Positions 7,554 through 16,397 are shown, numbered from the stretch's first letter. The stretch is 35,188 nt of DNA from Burkholderiales bacterium (GCA_027457185.1 DAIDTN010000136.1:1-35188); one strand, 5' to 3'. Notes: generated by a model from the sequence alone, not told the origin. Numbers and translations are program-made.

Positions 7554-8452
7554 TTTGGTTTCGATGGCGGCCTCTCGGTCTTGGTATCGGTGTGCGCATC
7601 CGCCTGCCGCGCTTCCTGCTCCTGCGCCGCCCTGCCGCGCGGGCCGTCGAAGAACTGGCGGATGGCGGGATGGTCCATGCGCGCGAGCTCGGACATTGAG
7701 CCGATGCCCTGTACCTTGCCCTCGGCGAGCACGGCGACGCGGTCGGCAACCTGCCACAGCAGGTCGAGGTCATGCGTGATCATGACTATGGTCAGGCCGA
7801 ACAGGTCGCGTAGCCTGCGCACGAGTTCGTCGACGCCGCCGGCGCTGTCCGGGTCGAGGCCGGCGGTCGGCTCGTCGAGAAACAGCAGCTCCGGGTCGAG
7901 TGCCAGCGCGCGGGCCAGCGATGCGCGCTTCATCATGCCGCCGCTGAGCTCGGACGGATACTGTGCGCCGACCTCGGGCGCAAGGCCGGTGAGGGCGAGC
8001 TTCGACGCCGCGATATCGTCGATCAACGCGTCTTCGAGCTCGGTGTGCTCGCGCAGCGGCAGGCCGACGTTTTCGCTCACCGTGAGCGCGCCGAACAAGC
8101 CGCCGTGCTGGAACATCACGCCCCAGCGCTGGCGCAGCGCCAGGGCCGCGTCGTCCCCGGCGGTCTGCAGATCGACGCCGAGCACCCGGATTGAGCCTGA
8201 ATCCGGGCGCTGCAGCAGGATCATCTCGCGCAGCAGGGTCGACTTGCCGGAGCCTGAGCCGCCGACCAGCGCGAATATTTCTGCGCGGCGCACTTCGAGG
8301 TCGAGTCCGGCATGCACCACATGCTCGCCGAAGCGCGTCGACAGCCGGCTGATCTCGATAACCCTGTCGTCATCGTGCAAGGTGTTGCCGAGCACGGTGT
8401 CTTCGCGCGAGGCCTTGTTGTGCCCGGCGTCGGTATGCGCTGCGATTTGCAT
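7550..8452 (-). CDS. mlaF: ABC transporter ATP-binding protein, Mla type
   Basis: A 300-residue ATPase with Walker A GGSGSGKST (about residue 64-72), Q-loop MFQHGGLF, signature LSGGMMKR, Walker B LLFLDEP and switch His in ITHD. The FQxGxLF Q-loop and the GGMMKR signature are characteristic of MlaF/Ttg2A ATPases, which power phospholipid transport through MlaE. The first 30 residues and the last 35 or so (Gln/Asp/Lys-rich) lie outside the conserved domain. The ATG at 8452 lies one base after the stop of the permease gene, and the stop overlaps the MCE gene start, so the genes are tightly coupled. Confidence 0.93.
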   Translation of the reverse strand: MQIAAHTDAGHNKASREDTVLGNTLHDDDRVIEISRLSTRFGEHVVHAGLDLEVRRAEIFALVGGSGSGKSTLLREMILLQRPDSGSIRVLGVDLQTAGDDAALALRQRWGVMFQHGGLFGALTVSENVGLPLREHTELEDALIDDIAASKLALTGLAPEVGAQYPSELSGGMMKRASLARALALDPELLFLDEPTAGLDPDSAGGVDELVRRLRDLFGLTIVMITHDLDLLWQVADRVAVLAEGKVQGIGSMSELARMDHPAIRQFFDGPRGRAAQEQEARQADAHTDTKTERPPSKPK

Positions 8453-8453
8453 G

Positions 8454-9590
8454 TCAGAGATTCAGTGCGCTGAAGGCGACCGAGAACAGGGCATCGGCAA
8501 CGATCACGAGAAAAATAGACTGGACCACGCTGAGCGTGGTCTGGCGGCCGACGCTGTCGGCTCCGCCTTTGGCGCGAAAGCCCTGGAAGCAGCCGACCAC
8601 GGCGATAATGGCGGCGAACACCGGTGCTTTGCAGATGCCGATCAGATAGGAAGTAATGCTGACCGACTTGACAAAGCGGTCGAGAAACACGCCGAAACCG
8701 ACACCGAGCTGCGCGCGCGCCATGATCATGCCGCCGAACACGCCGAGCACGTCCGCAAACACGGTCAGCAGCGGCAGCGCGATCAACAGCGCGAGGATTT
8801 TCGGCAGAACCAGCAGATCCAGGGGCGCGATGCCGAGCGTGCGCATGGCGTCGATTTCCTCGGTCACGGACATGGTGCCGATCTGGGCGGCGTAGGCCGA
8901 GCCCGAGCGACCGGCGATGATGATGGCGGTGATCAAAGGCGCGAACTCGCGCAGCATCGACAATCCGACGAGATCGGCGACGAAAATGTTGGCGCCGTAT
9001 TGCCTGAGCTGATCCGCGCCCTGGTAGGCAACCACGATCCCGAGCAGAAAAGACAGCAGGCCGACGATCGGCAGGGCGTTGAAGCCGGCACTGCGAATGT
9101 TGTATAGGACGGGCCGCCACCTTATCCGCCCCGGGTGCGCGACGCTTTGCGCAAGCGCGGCCGCGCTTTCGCCGACAAAGCCGAGCAGGGCAACCATCTG
9201 CTCGAAAGCGGCTTCCGCGCGCCGTCCCAAACCTTCGAGCATGGACGCGGGGGGGCTAGGAGCTGCGGCGAGGGCATCTTTGCGGCCGGCTAGCTGCTCG
9301 CCCACGCCTTGCAGCAGTTTGGCGAACTCCGGGCGCAGGCCGCGCAGGGTCACGACTATGCCTTCGTCGCGCAGGCGCAGCAGCAGTTGTTGCAGCACCC
9401 ACGCCCCGGCCGTGTCCAGGGCCTCGATGCCGGCGGCATCGGCGATGGCCGCTGTTGCGGAAGGCAGGCGCACCGACGCGAGCCGGTGCTGCAGGGTGCC
9501 GATGCCGCGCGCGGTCCAGGACCCCGATAAGGCGAGGTCCTGCGGGTTCGGCTGAGCGATTGCGGCGGGTGCGGCAGACAGTGACTTCAT
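8454..9590 (-). CDS. mlaE: Mla-type ABC permease with N-terminal STAS domain (MlaB-MlaE fusion)
   Basis: A 378-residue protein. Residues about 15-100 look like a STAS (MlaB-like) domain: ALSGSWTARGIGTL.., ..IEALDTAGAWVLQQLL... Residues about 130-378 are an MlaE/YrbE permease: NALPIVGLLSFLLGIVVAYQ, ..MLREFAPLITAIIIAGRSGS, GTMSVTEEIDAM, and at least five membrane helices. In E. coli MlaB and MlaE are separate proteins; here they are fused. The ATG at 9590 has no clear ribosome binding site. If operator copy 3 drives it with -10 TAGCCT (9607-9602), the leader would be only about 5 nt. First gene of the four-gene operon. No mlaC is in the operon; a MlaC-like gene lies at 18957. Confidence 0.9.
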   Translation of the reverse strand: MKSLSAAPAAIAQPNPQDLALSGSWTARGIGTLQHRLASVRLPSATAAIADAAGIEALDTAGAWVLQQLLLRLRDEGIVVTLRGLRPEFAKLLQGVGEQLAGRKDALAAAPSPPASMLEGLGRRAEAAFEQMVALLGFVGESAAALAQSVAHPGRIRWRPVLYNIRSAGFNALPIVGLLSFLLGIVVAYQGADQLRQYGANIFVADLVGLSMLREFAPLITAIIIAGRSGSAYAAQIGTMSVTEEIDAMRTLGIAPLDLLVLPKILALLIALPLLTVFADVLGVFGGMIMARAQLGVGFGVFLDRFVKSVSITSYLIGICKAPVFAAIIAVVGCFQGFRAKGGADSVGRQTTLSVVQSIFLVIVADALFSVAFSALNL

Positions 9591-9601
9591 GGATGAATTG
9601 C

Positions 9602-9644
9602 AGGCTAAACCAAATGGATTGCGCGGTATGTACGCGGGCGCACA
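9602..9644 (-). promoter_or_regulatory. Operator copy 3 (9629-9644) with -10 TAGCCT, for the Mla operon
   Basis: TGTACGCGGGCGCACA at 9629-9644. On the minus strand TAGCCT (9607-9602) lies at the shared spacing, giving a centre at -41.5 and a start near 9595, almost at the permease ATG (9590). The plus-strand hexamer at that spacing (AAAGGA) is poor; one base further, AAGGAT would fit a slightly shifted start towards the DUF3096 gene. The very short minus-strand leader is the weak point of this assignment. Confidence 0.45.
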
Positions 9645-9724
9645 CAACCGGCGCTTCGACGAGACAAAGGATCCAGGCGCCGCTGCCCGCGGTTGTCGCA
9701 CCTGCCGTGAAATTGATGCTCCTA

Positions 9725-9767
9725 TGTGCGGAAGCGCACGGAGGCGGCAGCGTTTTCGGCGCATCGT
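9725..9767 (+). promoter_or_regulatory. Operator copy 4 (9725-9740) with -10 CATCGT, for the DUF3096 gene
   Basis: TGTGCGGAAGCGCACG at 9725-9740, 80 bp from copy 3. CATCGT (9762-9767) stands at the shared spacing (centre -41.5), predicting a start near 9774 and a leader of about 54 nt before ATG 9828. The minus-strand side has no -10-like hexamer at this distance. Copies 3 and 4 together separate the divergent Mla operon and DUF3096 gene. Confidence 0.5.
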
Positions 9768-9827
9768 TCTAAAAAGACCGGCTTGGCACAGATCGTCCGT
9801 CAATTTCGCTGAAGAAAGGATGCCCGC

Positions 9828-9980
9828 ATGAATATCCACCTGGAACTCGCTCCACTGATATCGCTGATCGCGGGGATTCTGATCCTCATCATTCCCCGGC
9901 TGCTGAACTATATCGTCGCGCTTTATATGATTATCATCGGGCTGATCGGGCTTTTCGGTGGCGGCACTTTTCATCTCTGA
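9828..9980 (+). CDS. DUF3096-family small membrane protein
   Basis: A 50-residue, almost wholly hydrophobic peptide starting MNIHLELAPLISLIAGILI, then a Pro-Arg turn (IIPRLLN) and a second hydrophobic stretch ending near GLIGLFGGG. Size, opening sequence and two-helix layout match DUF3096 proteins, small inner-membrane proteins of unknown function common in betaproteobacteria. ATG 9828 has GAAAGGA about 7 nt upstream. It is preceded by operator copies 3 and 4, so it is a likely member of the predicted Crp/Fnr regulon. Confidence 0.85.
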   Translation: MNIHLELAPLISLIAGILILIIPRLLNYIVALYMIIIGLIGLFGGGTFHL

Positions 9981-10040
9981 CCAGGAAATGGCCGCGGCAA
10001 GGGCGGAAGCTCCGCCCCGATTGCGGCGCCATAGTTTCCT

Positions 10041-10382
10041 ATGCTGGTGACATTTCATAGCAAGGCGTGGAGCAGCATCACCATGTTCGGCGATGTCGCG
10101 GTGACGCTGCTGAAGATGGCGGGGCACAGCGGCACGGTGCCGGGCGCGCTGCTCGCCGGCGACATTCCTGCCGCGCTTGCACGCCTCGAACACGCAGCCG
10201 TCGCCGGCGCGGAAGAAGCGGGCAAAGCAAGCGTTCGGCCAGACGACGACGAGGATTCGCCGCCGGTAGGGCTCGGCCTGCGCGCCTATCCGCTGGTTCA
10301 GTTGCTAACCGCCGCGGCGGCGCAGGGATGCGACGTCATGTGGGAACGGGACCAGCCGTCGGTTAACAGCCCGATCGGCTAA
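10041..10382 (+). CDS. DUF1840-family protein
   Basis: A 113-residue cytoplasmic protein: conserved opening MLVTFHSKAWSSITMFGDVA and LLKMAGHSGTVPGALLA, an acidic middle (PDDDEDSPPVGL) and the closing motif LLTAAAAQGCDVMWE. These features define DUF1840, a betaproteobacterial family of unknown function. It starts 60 nt after the DUF3096 stop and probably shares its transcript; the hairpin between them (10001-10017) has no T-run. Ends in TAA. Confidence 0.88.
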   Translation: MLVTFHSKAWSSITMFGDVAVTLLKMAGHSGTVPGALLAGDIPAALARLEHAAVAGAEEAGKASVRPDDDEDSPPVGLGLRAYPLVQLLTAAAAQGCDVMWERDQPSVNSPIG

Positions 10383-10420
10383 CAACGCGCCGCCCGGCGT
10401 GCATGATCGACGCTTCATCG

Positions 10421-13400
10421 TTATTTGCCACCGGCAGGCGGCGCAAGCAGAAATTTTGCCTCGAACACTTCGCTCGGCACCGCTTTGCTGAACAGGAATC
10501 CCTGCATTTCGTCGCAGCTCAGTACGCGGAGCAGGCGCGATTGCTCCTCAGTTTCGACGCCCTCTGCCACCACCTTGACCTTGAGCGAATGCGCCAGGTT
10601 GATGATGGTGGACACCAATGCCAATCCCTCCGGTCCGCCCGTCATCTCGATCACGAACGAGCGGTCTATTTTCAGCGTGTCCACCGGCAGCTTGGCGAGA
10701 TAGCTGAGCGAGGAGAAGCCGGTACCGAAGTCGTCGATGGCGATGGTTACGCCCAGGGCGCGGATCGCCTGCAGGCTGGCGATACTGAGCTTGATGTCCG
10801 CCATGATCAGGCTTTCGGTGATTTCCAGTTCCAGTCCGGCCGCCGCGTGCGCGTCGATGCCGATGGCATGCCCGATCTCGGCGATAAAGCCGCGATTGCG
10901 CAATTGCAGCGGCGACACGTTCACTGCGATGCGTACCGCGGGCAGCCCTGCGGCGCGCCAGCGCAGGTAGTCTGCGATGGCCTGGTGCAGCGCCCAGCGC
11001 CCGACGTCATAGATCAATCCGGTTTCTTCCAGGATCGGGATGAACCGTCCCGGCGGCACCAGGCCGGTGCGCGGATCGTTCCAGCGGATCAGCGCCTCGG
11101 CGCCGGTGAGTTTGCCGCTTACGAGGTTCACCTTGGGTTGGTAGTGGAGCACGAACTCTTCGTTGTCGAGCGCCTGGCGCAGCTGGTTTTCCAGGGTGAG
11201 CTTGCCGGCCACCGCTTCGGTCATTTTCTGGGTGTAAAACAGGTAGCGCTCGCCGCTCGCCTTGGCCTTCTTCAGCGCGGCCTCGGCGTTCCTGAGCAAG
11301 GTCTCGGCATCGGCGCCGTCCTCCGGGAATACCGCTGCGCCGACCCTGGCGGAGACCCGGAATACCGCATCGTTCAGGCGGAACGGATGCTCCAGAAATG
11401 CCGCCATCGTTTTCTCAAGAAGCCGCGTGACGTCGCCTTCCCGCCTTACTTGCGGCAGCACCATGGCAAAATGGTCCGCACCGATCCGTGCCAGCAGGCT
11501 GGCGTCCCCAGCGTTGTGCGTCAGCCACTCCGCCACCTGCCGCAGCAGCGCGTCGCCGGCCGGCCGGCCGAGGCCGTCGTTGATGTTCTTGAACCGCTCC
11601 AGATCGATCAGGAACACGGCCAGCTCGTGTCCGCCGCTGACGGCACTGCGCACGTACTGCGCCACCCGCTCGAGAAACAGGCTGCGGTTCGCCAGGCCGG
11701 TGAGCACATCGTAGTAAGCGAGGTAATCGAGCCGCTCCTGCTTGTCGATGTGATCGATCGCGAATGCGATGTCGCCGGCCAATTCCGTCAACAGCTTCAA
11801 TTCGTCTTCATGGAAGAATTCAATCTCGCTGGCGTACAGCGCGAGAACGCCTACCGCTTCATCCGAAACGAGCAGCGGCAAAACCGCCATCGAGCGGACT
11901 CCCGCTTCGGCGTATTTCACGCCGAACAAAACCCTGGGGTCGCGCTGCGAATCGTTGGACACTACGGCTTGTTTCTCCCTGAGCGCAAGCGCGGTCATGG
12001 TAGTGGGCGCATGCTCGCTCGATGACAGGATGCCCCTGATGACGCTCAGGAGCGCCTCGTCCTTTCCTGCCGAGGCCACCGGGACAATCTTAGTCGCGCT
12101 CTTGTCCACAATGGCGATCAAGGCCATGCGGAAGCCGCCGGCCTCGACCGCGATCCGGCACGCTTCACGGAACAGTTCGTCACGGTCGTGCACGCGCACG
12201 ATCAGCGTATTGATACCGCTGAGCACCGCATGGACGCGGTTGAGGTGTACGATCCTGTCTGCCGCTTCCTTGCGTTCGGTGATGTCTTCGCCGATGCTTG
12301 CGGTTCCGATCACATCGCCGGCACCCGACCGCAGCACCGAATTGTTCCAGCGAATGAGCCGGCGCTCGCCCGAACGCGTGAGGATCTCGTTCTCGTGATG
12401 CCTTGCTTCGGGCAGGTTGGCTAGGAGCGCCGCGAAAAAGGAGTCCTTCAAATCGGCAATTTCTGGCGGTATAAAACGCTCGAACCAATTTCGCCCGATG
12501 ACTTCCTCGTAGCGCCAACCGCTCAGGCGGAGCAGGTACCCGTTGCAATAGGTAATCCGCCCTTCGCGGTCGAGCATCATGGAAACCAGCTCCACATTTC
12601 CCAGCAGGTCCCTAAAGCGCCGCTCGCTTTCGCGCAGTTCCTGCGCGGCGTGCTTGCGTTTGGTGATGTCGCGAAAATACCAGACGCGTCCGTAATATTT
12701 GCGATCCGCTCCAATGACCGGAGCGGAATACCGGTCGATTATCCGTCCATCTCTCAGCGATACCTCGTCGCGACTCTTGTCGTCGTGATGCTCGTGCAGA
12801 TACTGGACCCGGGCGACAAATGCCTCCGAATTCTCGACTTGGTCAGCCACTGATTGGAGTACGGGCGCATCCAGACGCGCGCTGACGAGCTGCGGAGACA
12901 GCCGCCACAGATCGATGAATTGTTGATTGTAGGAGATGATGTGTCCGTTCTCATCGACCACCAGCATGGCGTCGAGCGAGGTCTCCTGTAGCGTCTGAAG
13001 CATCGTGTTCTTGAACCGTATTTCCTCCGCCGCCTGCTTGCGCTCGGTGATGTCTTCGGCCATTCCTATAATGTCCTGTGGAAGCCCATTCTTATCGCGC
13101 AACATTGTGACAAAGAGCCTTGCCCAGATCGGATTGCCATTTTTATGGACATATCTTTTTTCCATGCTATACGCGAATATCTTTCCTTCCAATAATTCCG
13201 TGAATTGATTCACATCGTTATCAACATCCTCGGGATACGTAAAATCACTAAACTTCATTTGCGACAATTCAGCATTGCTATAGCCAACCATTTTGGACAA
13301 AGGTGAATTGGAAACGATCGGGTGGCCTTGCATATCAAGCAGCGCCATCGCGATCGGAGCTTGATCAAAGATGGCTCTAAAGCGTTCTTCACTATCCCGA

Positions 13401-14368
13401 ACTAGGCGCTCGGCTTGCTTGCGCTCAGTGATGTCCGTACCGACACCGCGGTAGCCCAGGAATGTGCCGGAGGCATCGAACACAGGATCGCCACTGATCG
13501 CAATATGCCGTTCTGTGCCATTGCCCCCGAGCCGCGACAGCTCGAAATCGCGGAACGGAAGATGCGCGTCGAGCACGTCCCGATGCGCCTGCCAGCCGGC
13601 TGCGTCGGGCGAAAGATTCGGAATCTCCCAGCGACGCTCGCCAATCTGCGCGCCGCGCTGGAATACTGCAACCATGCTTCGCTTCTTGCTCGCAGAGGCG
13701 CGCGCCGTGAGTCGGTGTTCGGCGTCGCTCTCCCAGTAGAAGTCGGAAGACATCGCGGTCAGTGCGCGAAAGCGTGCCTCGCTCTCGCGCAACGCTTCCT
13801 CAGCACGCTTGCGCTCGATGATGTTGAGGTGCATGACGACGACGCCATTCGGATGGTCATCAGTCAGGGGTGTCACGGTCATCAGGAACCAGCGCTGTTC
13901 CGCGGGCGAATGACAGGGATATTCGAGCGAAAAGCTCTTTTGGGCGCCAGCCAGCACCGAGCGAATGCCGGCGGCGGCCTGGTGTGCTTCCGATTCGCCG
14001 TCTCCCCGCGCGCGGTCGCATACCTCGAGGTAGTTCATGCCGATCGCATATGCCGGGCTTTGGAGCGCATTGGCATCCGCAAATCGCCGCCACGCGTCGT
14101 TCACTGTGGTGATGCGCCCCTGAATATCGAGCAAGACGATATGCGCTGGCAGCGCGTTGAGGATGGCCGCCTGCTTCGCCGTCTCGCTGACACGCAACTG
14201 TTCCTGGGCGTGCCGCAACACAAACGGCCGGCCGTCCGAGTCCGCCACCGTATCGACCTCGCCTGCCGTCAGCTCCTCCAGGCGTTGTCCGGTTTGGTGC
14301 AGCGGCTGGATTAACGCGGAAATTTCCTCGTCTGCGTCCACCGCAGGGGATGGCATTGCAGGTCTCAT
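10421..14368 (-). CDS. PAS/GAF/GGDEF/EAL sensor protein, probable c-di-GMP phosphodiesterase, coupled to kaiB
   Basis: A 1315-residue soluble sensor. In order: five PAS domains (about residues 60-180, 185-315, 320-445, 450-570, 575-700; several end in DITERK), a GAF domain (about 720-880), GGDEF (about 890-1050) and EAL (about 1070-1305). The GGDEF signature is GADHF (near residue 962), so cyclase activity is doubtful. The EAL domain keeps its key motifs: EALIRW with Glu1091, NVSPLQLR, ELEITESL, IDDFGTGFSSL, LKIDRSF and AEGVET, so it likely hydrolyses c-di-GMP. ATG 14368 overlaps the kaiB stop (ATGA); ATG 14356 is an alternative. The PAS segment encoded at about 13060-13350 is clearly more AT-rich than its surroundings. 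Confidence 0.92.
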   Translation of the reverse strand: MRPAMPSPAVDADEEISALIQPLHQTGQRLEELTAGEVDTVADSDGRPFVLRHAQEQLRVSETAKQAAILNALPAHIVLLDIQGRITTVNDAWRRFADANALQSPAYAIGMNYLEVCDRARGDGESEAHQAAAGIRSVLAGAQKSFSLEYPCHSPAEQRWFLMTVTPLTDDHPNGVVVMHLNIIERKRAEEALRESEARFRALTAMSSDFYWESDAEHRLTARASASKKRSMVAVFQRGAQIGERRWEIPNLSPDAAGWQAHRDVLDAHLPFRDFELSRLGGNGTERHIAISGDPVFDASGTFLGYRGVGTDITERKQAERLVRDSEERFRAIFDQAPIAMALLDMQGHPIVSNSPLSKMVGYSNAELSQMKFSDFTYPEDVDNDVNQFTELLEGKIFAYSMEKRYVHKNGNPIWARLFVTMLRDKNGLPQDIIGMAEDITERKQAAEEIRFKNTMLQTLQETSLDAMLVVDENGHIISYNQQFIDLWRLSPQLVSARLDAPVLQSVADQVENSEAFVARVQYLHEHHDDKSRDEVSLRDGRIIDRYSAPVIGADRKYYGRVWYFRDITKRKHAAQELRESERRFRDLLGNVELVSMMLDREGRITYCNGYLLRLSGWRYEEVIGRNWFERFIPPEIADLKDSFFAALLANLPEARHHENEILTRSGERRLIRWNNSVLRSGAGDVIGTASIGEDITERKEAADRIVHLNRVHAVLSGINTLIVRVHDRDELFREACRIAVEAGGFRMALIAIVDKSATKIVPVASAGKDEALLSVIRGILSSSEHAPTTMTALALREKQAVVSNDSQRDPRVLFGVKYAEAGVRSMAVLPLLVSDEAVGVLALYASEIEFFHEDELKLLTELAGDIAFAIDHIDKQERLDYLAYYDVLTGLANRSLFLERVAQYVRSAVSGGHELAVFLIDLERFKNINDGLGRPAGDALLRQVAEWLTHNAGDASLLARIGADHFAMVLPQVRREGDVTRLLEKTMAAFLEHPFRLNDAVFRVSARVGAAVFPEDGADAETLLRNAEAALKKAKASGERYLFYTQKMTEAVAGKLTLENQLRQALDNEEFVLHYQPKVNLVSGKLTGAEALIRWNDPRTGLVPPGRFIPILEETGLIYDVGRWALHQAIADYLRWRAAGLPAVRIAVNVSPLQLRNRGFIAEIGHAIGIDAHAAAGLELEITESLIMADIKLSIASLQAIRALGVTIAIDDFGTGFSSLSYLAKLPVDTLKIDRSFVIEMTGGPEGLALVSTIINLAHSLKVKVVAEGVETEEQSRLLRVLSCDEMQGFLFSKAVPSEVFEAKFLLAPPAGGK

Positions 14369-14655
14369 GCTGCGATGGCCTCCAGCCCCAAAGCCTGCAA
14401 CATCGGCTGCGTTTGGCTGAGTGCGCCGACAATGCGTCGAGGGGGGAACGGCGCGAGCTTGACCAGCGTCGGCGTCATGAAGATGCCGTCGGCCAGCGCG
14501 CGCCCCGGTTCCTGGAATACATACACGACTTCGATTTCGTGCCGTTCCGGAAGGTGTGTCCGGCAAAGCGCCGTGAGGTTGGCAAGCGCCTGCACGGAGT
14601 TGAGCGCGTCGCCCGCGACATAGAGCCGGAACTTGAACTTCGTGCGTCGACTCAT
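14365..14655 (-). CDS. kaiB: KaiB-family clock protein
   Basis: A 96-residue protein matching KaiB across its length: FKFRLYVAGDALNSVQALANL, EVVYVFQEPGRALADGIFMTPTLVKLAPFPPRRIVG and a closing LQALGL. KaiB has a thioredoxin-like, fold-switching structure and binds the KaiC CI ring. The ATG at 14655 overlaps the kaiC stop (ATGA) and its own stop overlaps the start of the EAL protein, so the three genes are translated together. No kaiA is present. In proteobacteria KaiB-KaiC pairs are linked to timing or stress responses; the exact role here is unknown. Confidence 0.92.
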   Translation of the reverse strand: MSRRTKFKFRLYVAGDALNSVQALANLTALCRTHLPERHEIEVVYVFQEPGRALADGIFMTPTLVKLAPFPPRRIVGALSQTQPMLQALGLEAIAA

Positions 14656-16397
14656 GGTCGGCTCGCTTTCCGCCCCGGAATCGCCGCATCGGCGCCGCGC
14701 AACTCCTTCATCTGGGTGCGGCCGCGCGACAACTCGCCCTTATCGCTTTGCGTGGTGCGCACCAGCAAGGCTTTCTCCACCTGCTTCGCCACGAGTTCGG
14801 TCTGCAGCGACTTCAGTCGCACATTGAGTTCGGCCTCCTCGGCATCGAGTTTGACGCGCTTCAGCTTCGCGGCGACTTCCGCGGCCTCGTGCACGCCGCG
14901 CTCGGCGCGTTCCTTTTCCCAGCGCAGCGTGCCCATCAACACCTCGCCGCCCGCGGTGTAGGTGTCGGCCAGGGTCACGCCGGCGTCGCTCAGGATCAGC
15001 TCGCGCACTTGGTTCGAATGCGTCGTGCCGCGGGACTTGACGATGGACAGACCGCGGTTGCGTTCACCGGCCTGTATCAGGTAATTGAGGTGGATCCAGG
15101 TGTCCACCAGCGCCGAGATCTGCAGCTGCGAGCCGCCTTCCCCCTGGCCGGACATCTCGTCGAGCAGGCTGGTGCAGACCAGGGTGGTGCCTTCGCCCTT
15201 GGACCAGTCGATCAGGCGGTCCGCCACGCTCTGCGTGCTCAGGTCGTTGCCGGACTTGGACCAGGCGGACACCGGATCGATCACCACGCAGCGGGCCCGA
15301 TGCTCTTTCGCCAGCGCCTTGATGCGCACCAGATAGGTCTCGGCGCTGCCGGTGATGGCGCGGGCCGAGATCATGCGCAGGCACCCGCTTGCGACGTAAC
15401 GATCCAGATGGATGCCGACGGAGAGCAGGTTGCGGATCACTTCGGTACTGTTCGTATCGAAGCAGACGAACATGGTGCGCTAGCCGCGGCGGCAGGCCGC
15501 TTCGGCGAACGCACCGCTCAGGGTCGTCTTGGCCGTGCCGGAGAAGCCGGTGATGAGTACGCTGGCGCCGCGATAGTAGCCGCCGCCGAGCATGGTGTCG
15601 AGCCGCGCGACGCCGCTGGACACGCGCTCGTTGCTCACCTTGGCATCGACGCGGCTCAGCGTGTGCGCGACGGCGACCTCGAATCCGCTGTTGCCGATCA
15701 GGAATGCCGACTCATTCTCATCGAAGCCGGAGCCGCGATACTTCTGCACGCGCAGACTGCGTTGCGACACGCCCAGCACCACGCTGTGGTTGAGGATCAC
15801 GGCGCAGTCCACCATGAATTGCATGAAGCCGAACGGCTGCTGGCTGATCGGGCTGGTATCGTCCGCTCCGGACTTGAGGGTAATGACGCCCGTCAGTTCG
15901 TGCGCCAGTAACCACGCATGCAGCCGGTAGATCTCGCGCCTTTCCGCCGCCGTGTCGGGCAAGAGCGCCAAGACGACGTCCAGCGCATCGAACACGATGC
16001 GCTTCGCCCCCATTTCCCGGGTCTTGACCTCCAGCGCCGCCAGCATCCCGCCCAGATCGAAGTCCCCGGACTGGACCAGGTCGGGCAGCGGCTGGGCGTC
16101 CATGAAAAAGAGCTTGTTCCGCCGCAATTCCGGAAGTTTCCAGCCGAAGCTGTCCGCATTGGCCGCGATGCGCTTCGAGCTCTCCTCGAACGCGACGAAT
16201 ATTCCCGGCTCCTTGCACGCGCGCGCGCCATGCGCCAGGAACTGCAGCGCGAGCACGGTCTTGCCCGAACCCGGTCCGCCCACCAGCAGCGTGGTGCGGC
16301 CGTGCGGCAAGCCGCCGCCGGTGATTTCATCGAAACCGGCGATGCCGGTCGGCGCCTTAATCGGCGTTTTCACGAGTGGCGAACGGACCGATTTCAT
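14652..16397 (-). pseudogene. kaiC: KaiC-family ATPase, reading frame interrupted by one in-frame TAG
   Basis: The frame spans 582 codons from ATG 16397 (GGGAGG 4 nt upstream) and contains TAG at codon 306 (15482-15480). It is otherwise intact: CI domain with P-loop GGPGSGKT (residues 40-47) and catalytic Glu71-Glu72; CII domain with P-loop GFSGTAKT (284-291); the C-terminal TAGGEVLMGTLRWEKERAE motif and a coiled-coil tail. The TAG stands where the family has Glu in the motif G-E-R after P-loop 2. CII is degenerate: the Glu pair is replaced by Asp314-Thr315, and the position of cyanobacterial Ser431-Thr432 reads Ser428-Ala429. Without readthrough a CI-only protein of 305 residues results; ATG 15473 just after the stop has no ribosome binding site. 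First gene of the kaiC-kaiB-EAL operon. Confidence 0.85.

Noticed and set aside
5947..7773. A 608-codon minus-strand open frame joining the auxiliary lipoprotein to upstream sequence
   Set aside because: Only the last 223 codons, from ATG 6618, are protein-like. The upstream part is an Arg/Gly-rich out-of-frame reading of the MCE and ATPase genes.
10001..10017. Hairpin GGGCGGA-AGC-TCCGCCC between the DUF3096 and DUF1840 genes
   Set aside because: It has no T-run and a short stem; it is not convincing as a terminator.
10403..12025. A 540-codon plus-strand open frame opposite the EAL protein gene
   Set aside because: It mirrors the codon pattern of the real minus-strand gene and shows no protein family features. 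High GC gives long antisense frames throughout the window.
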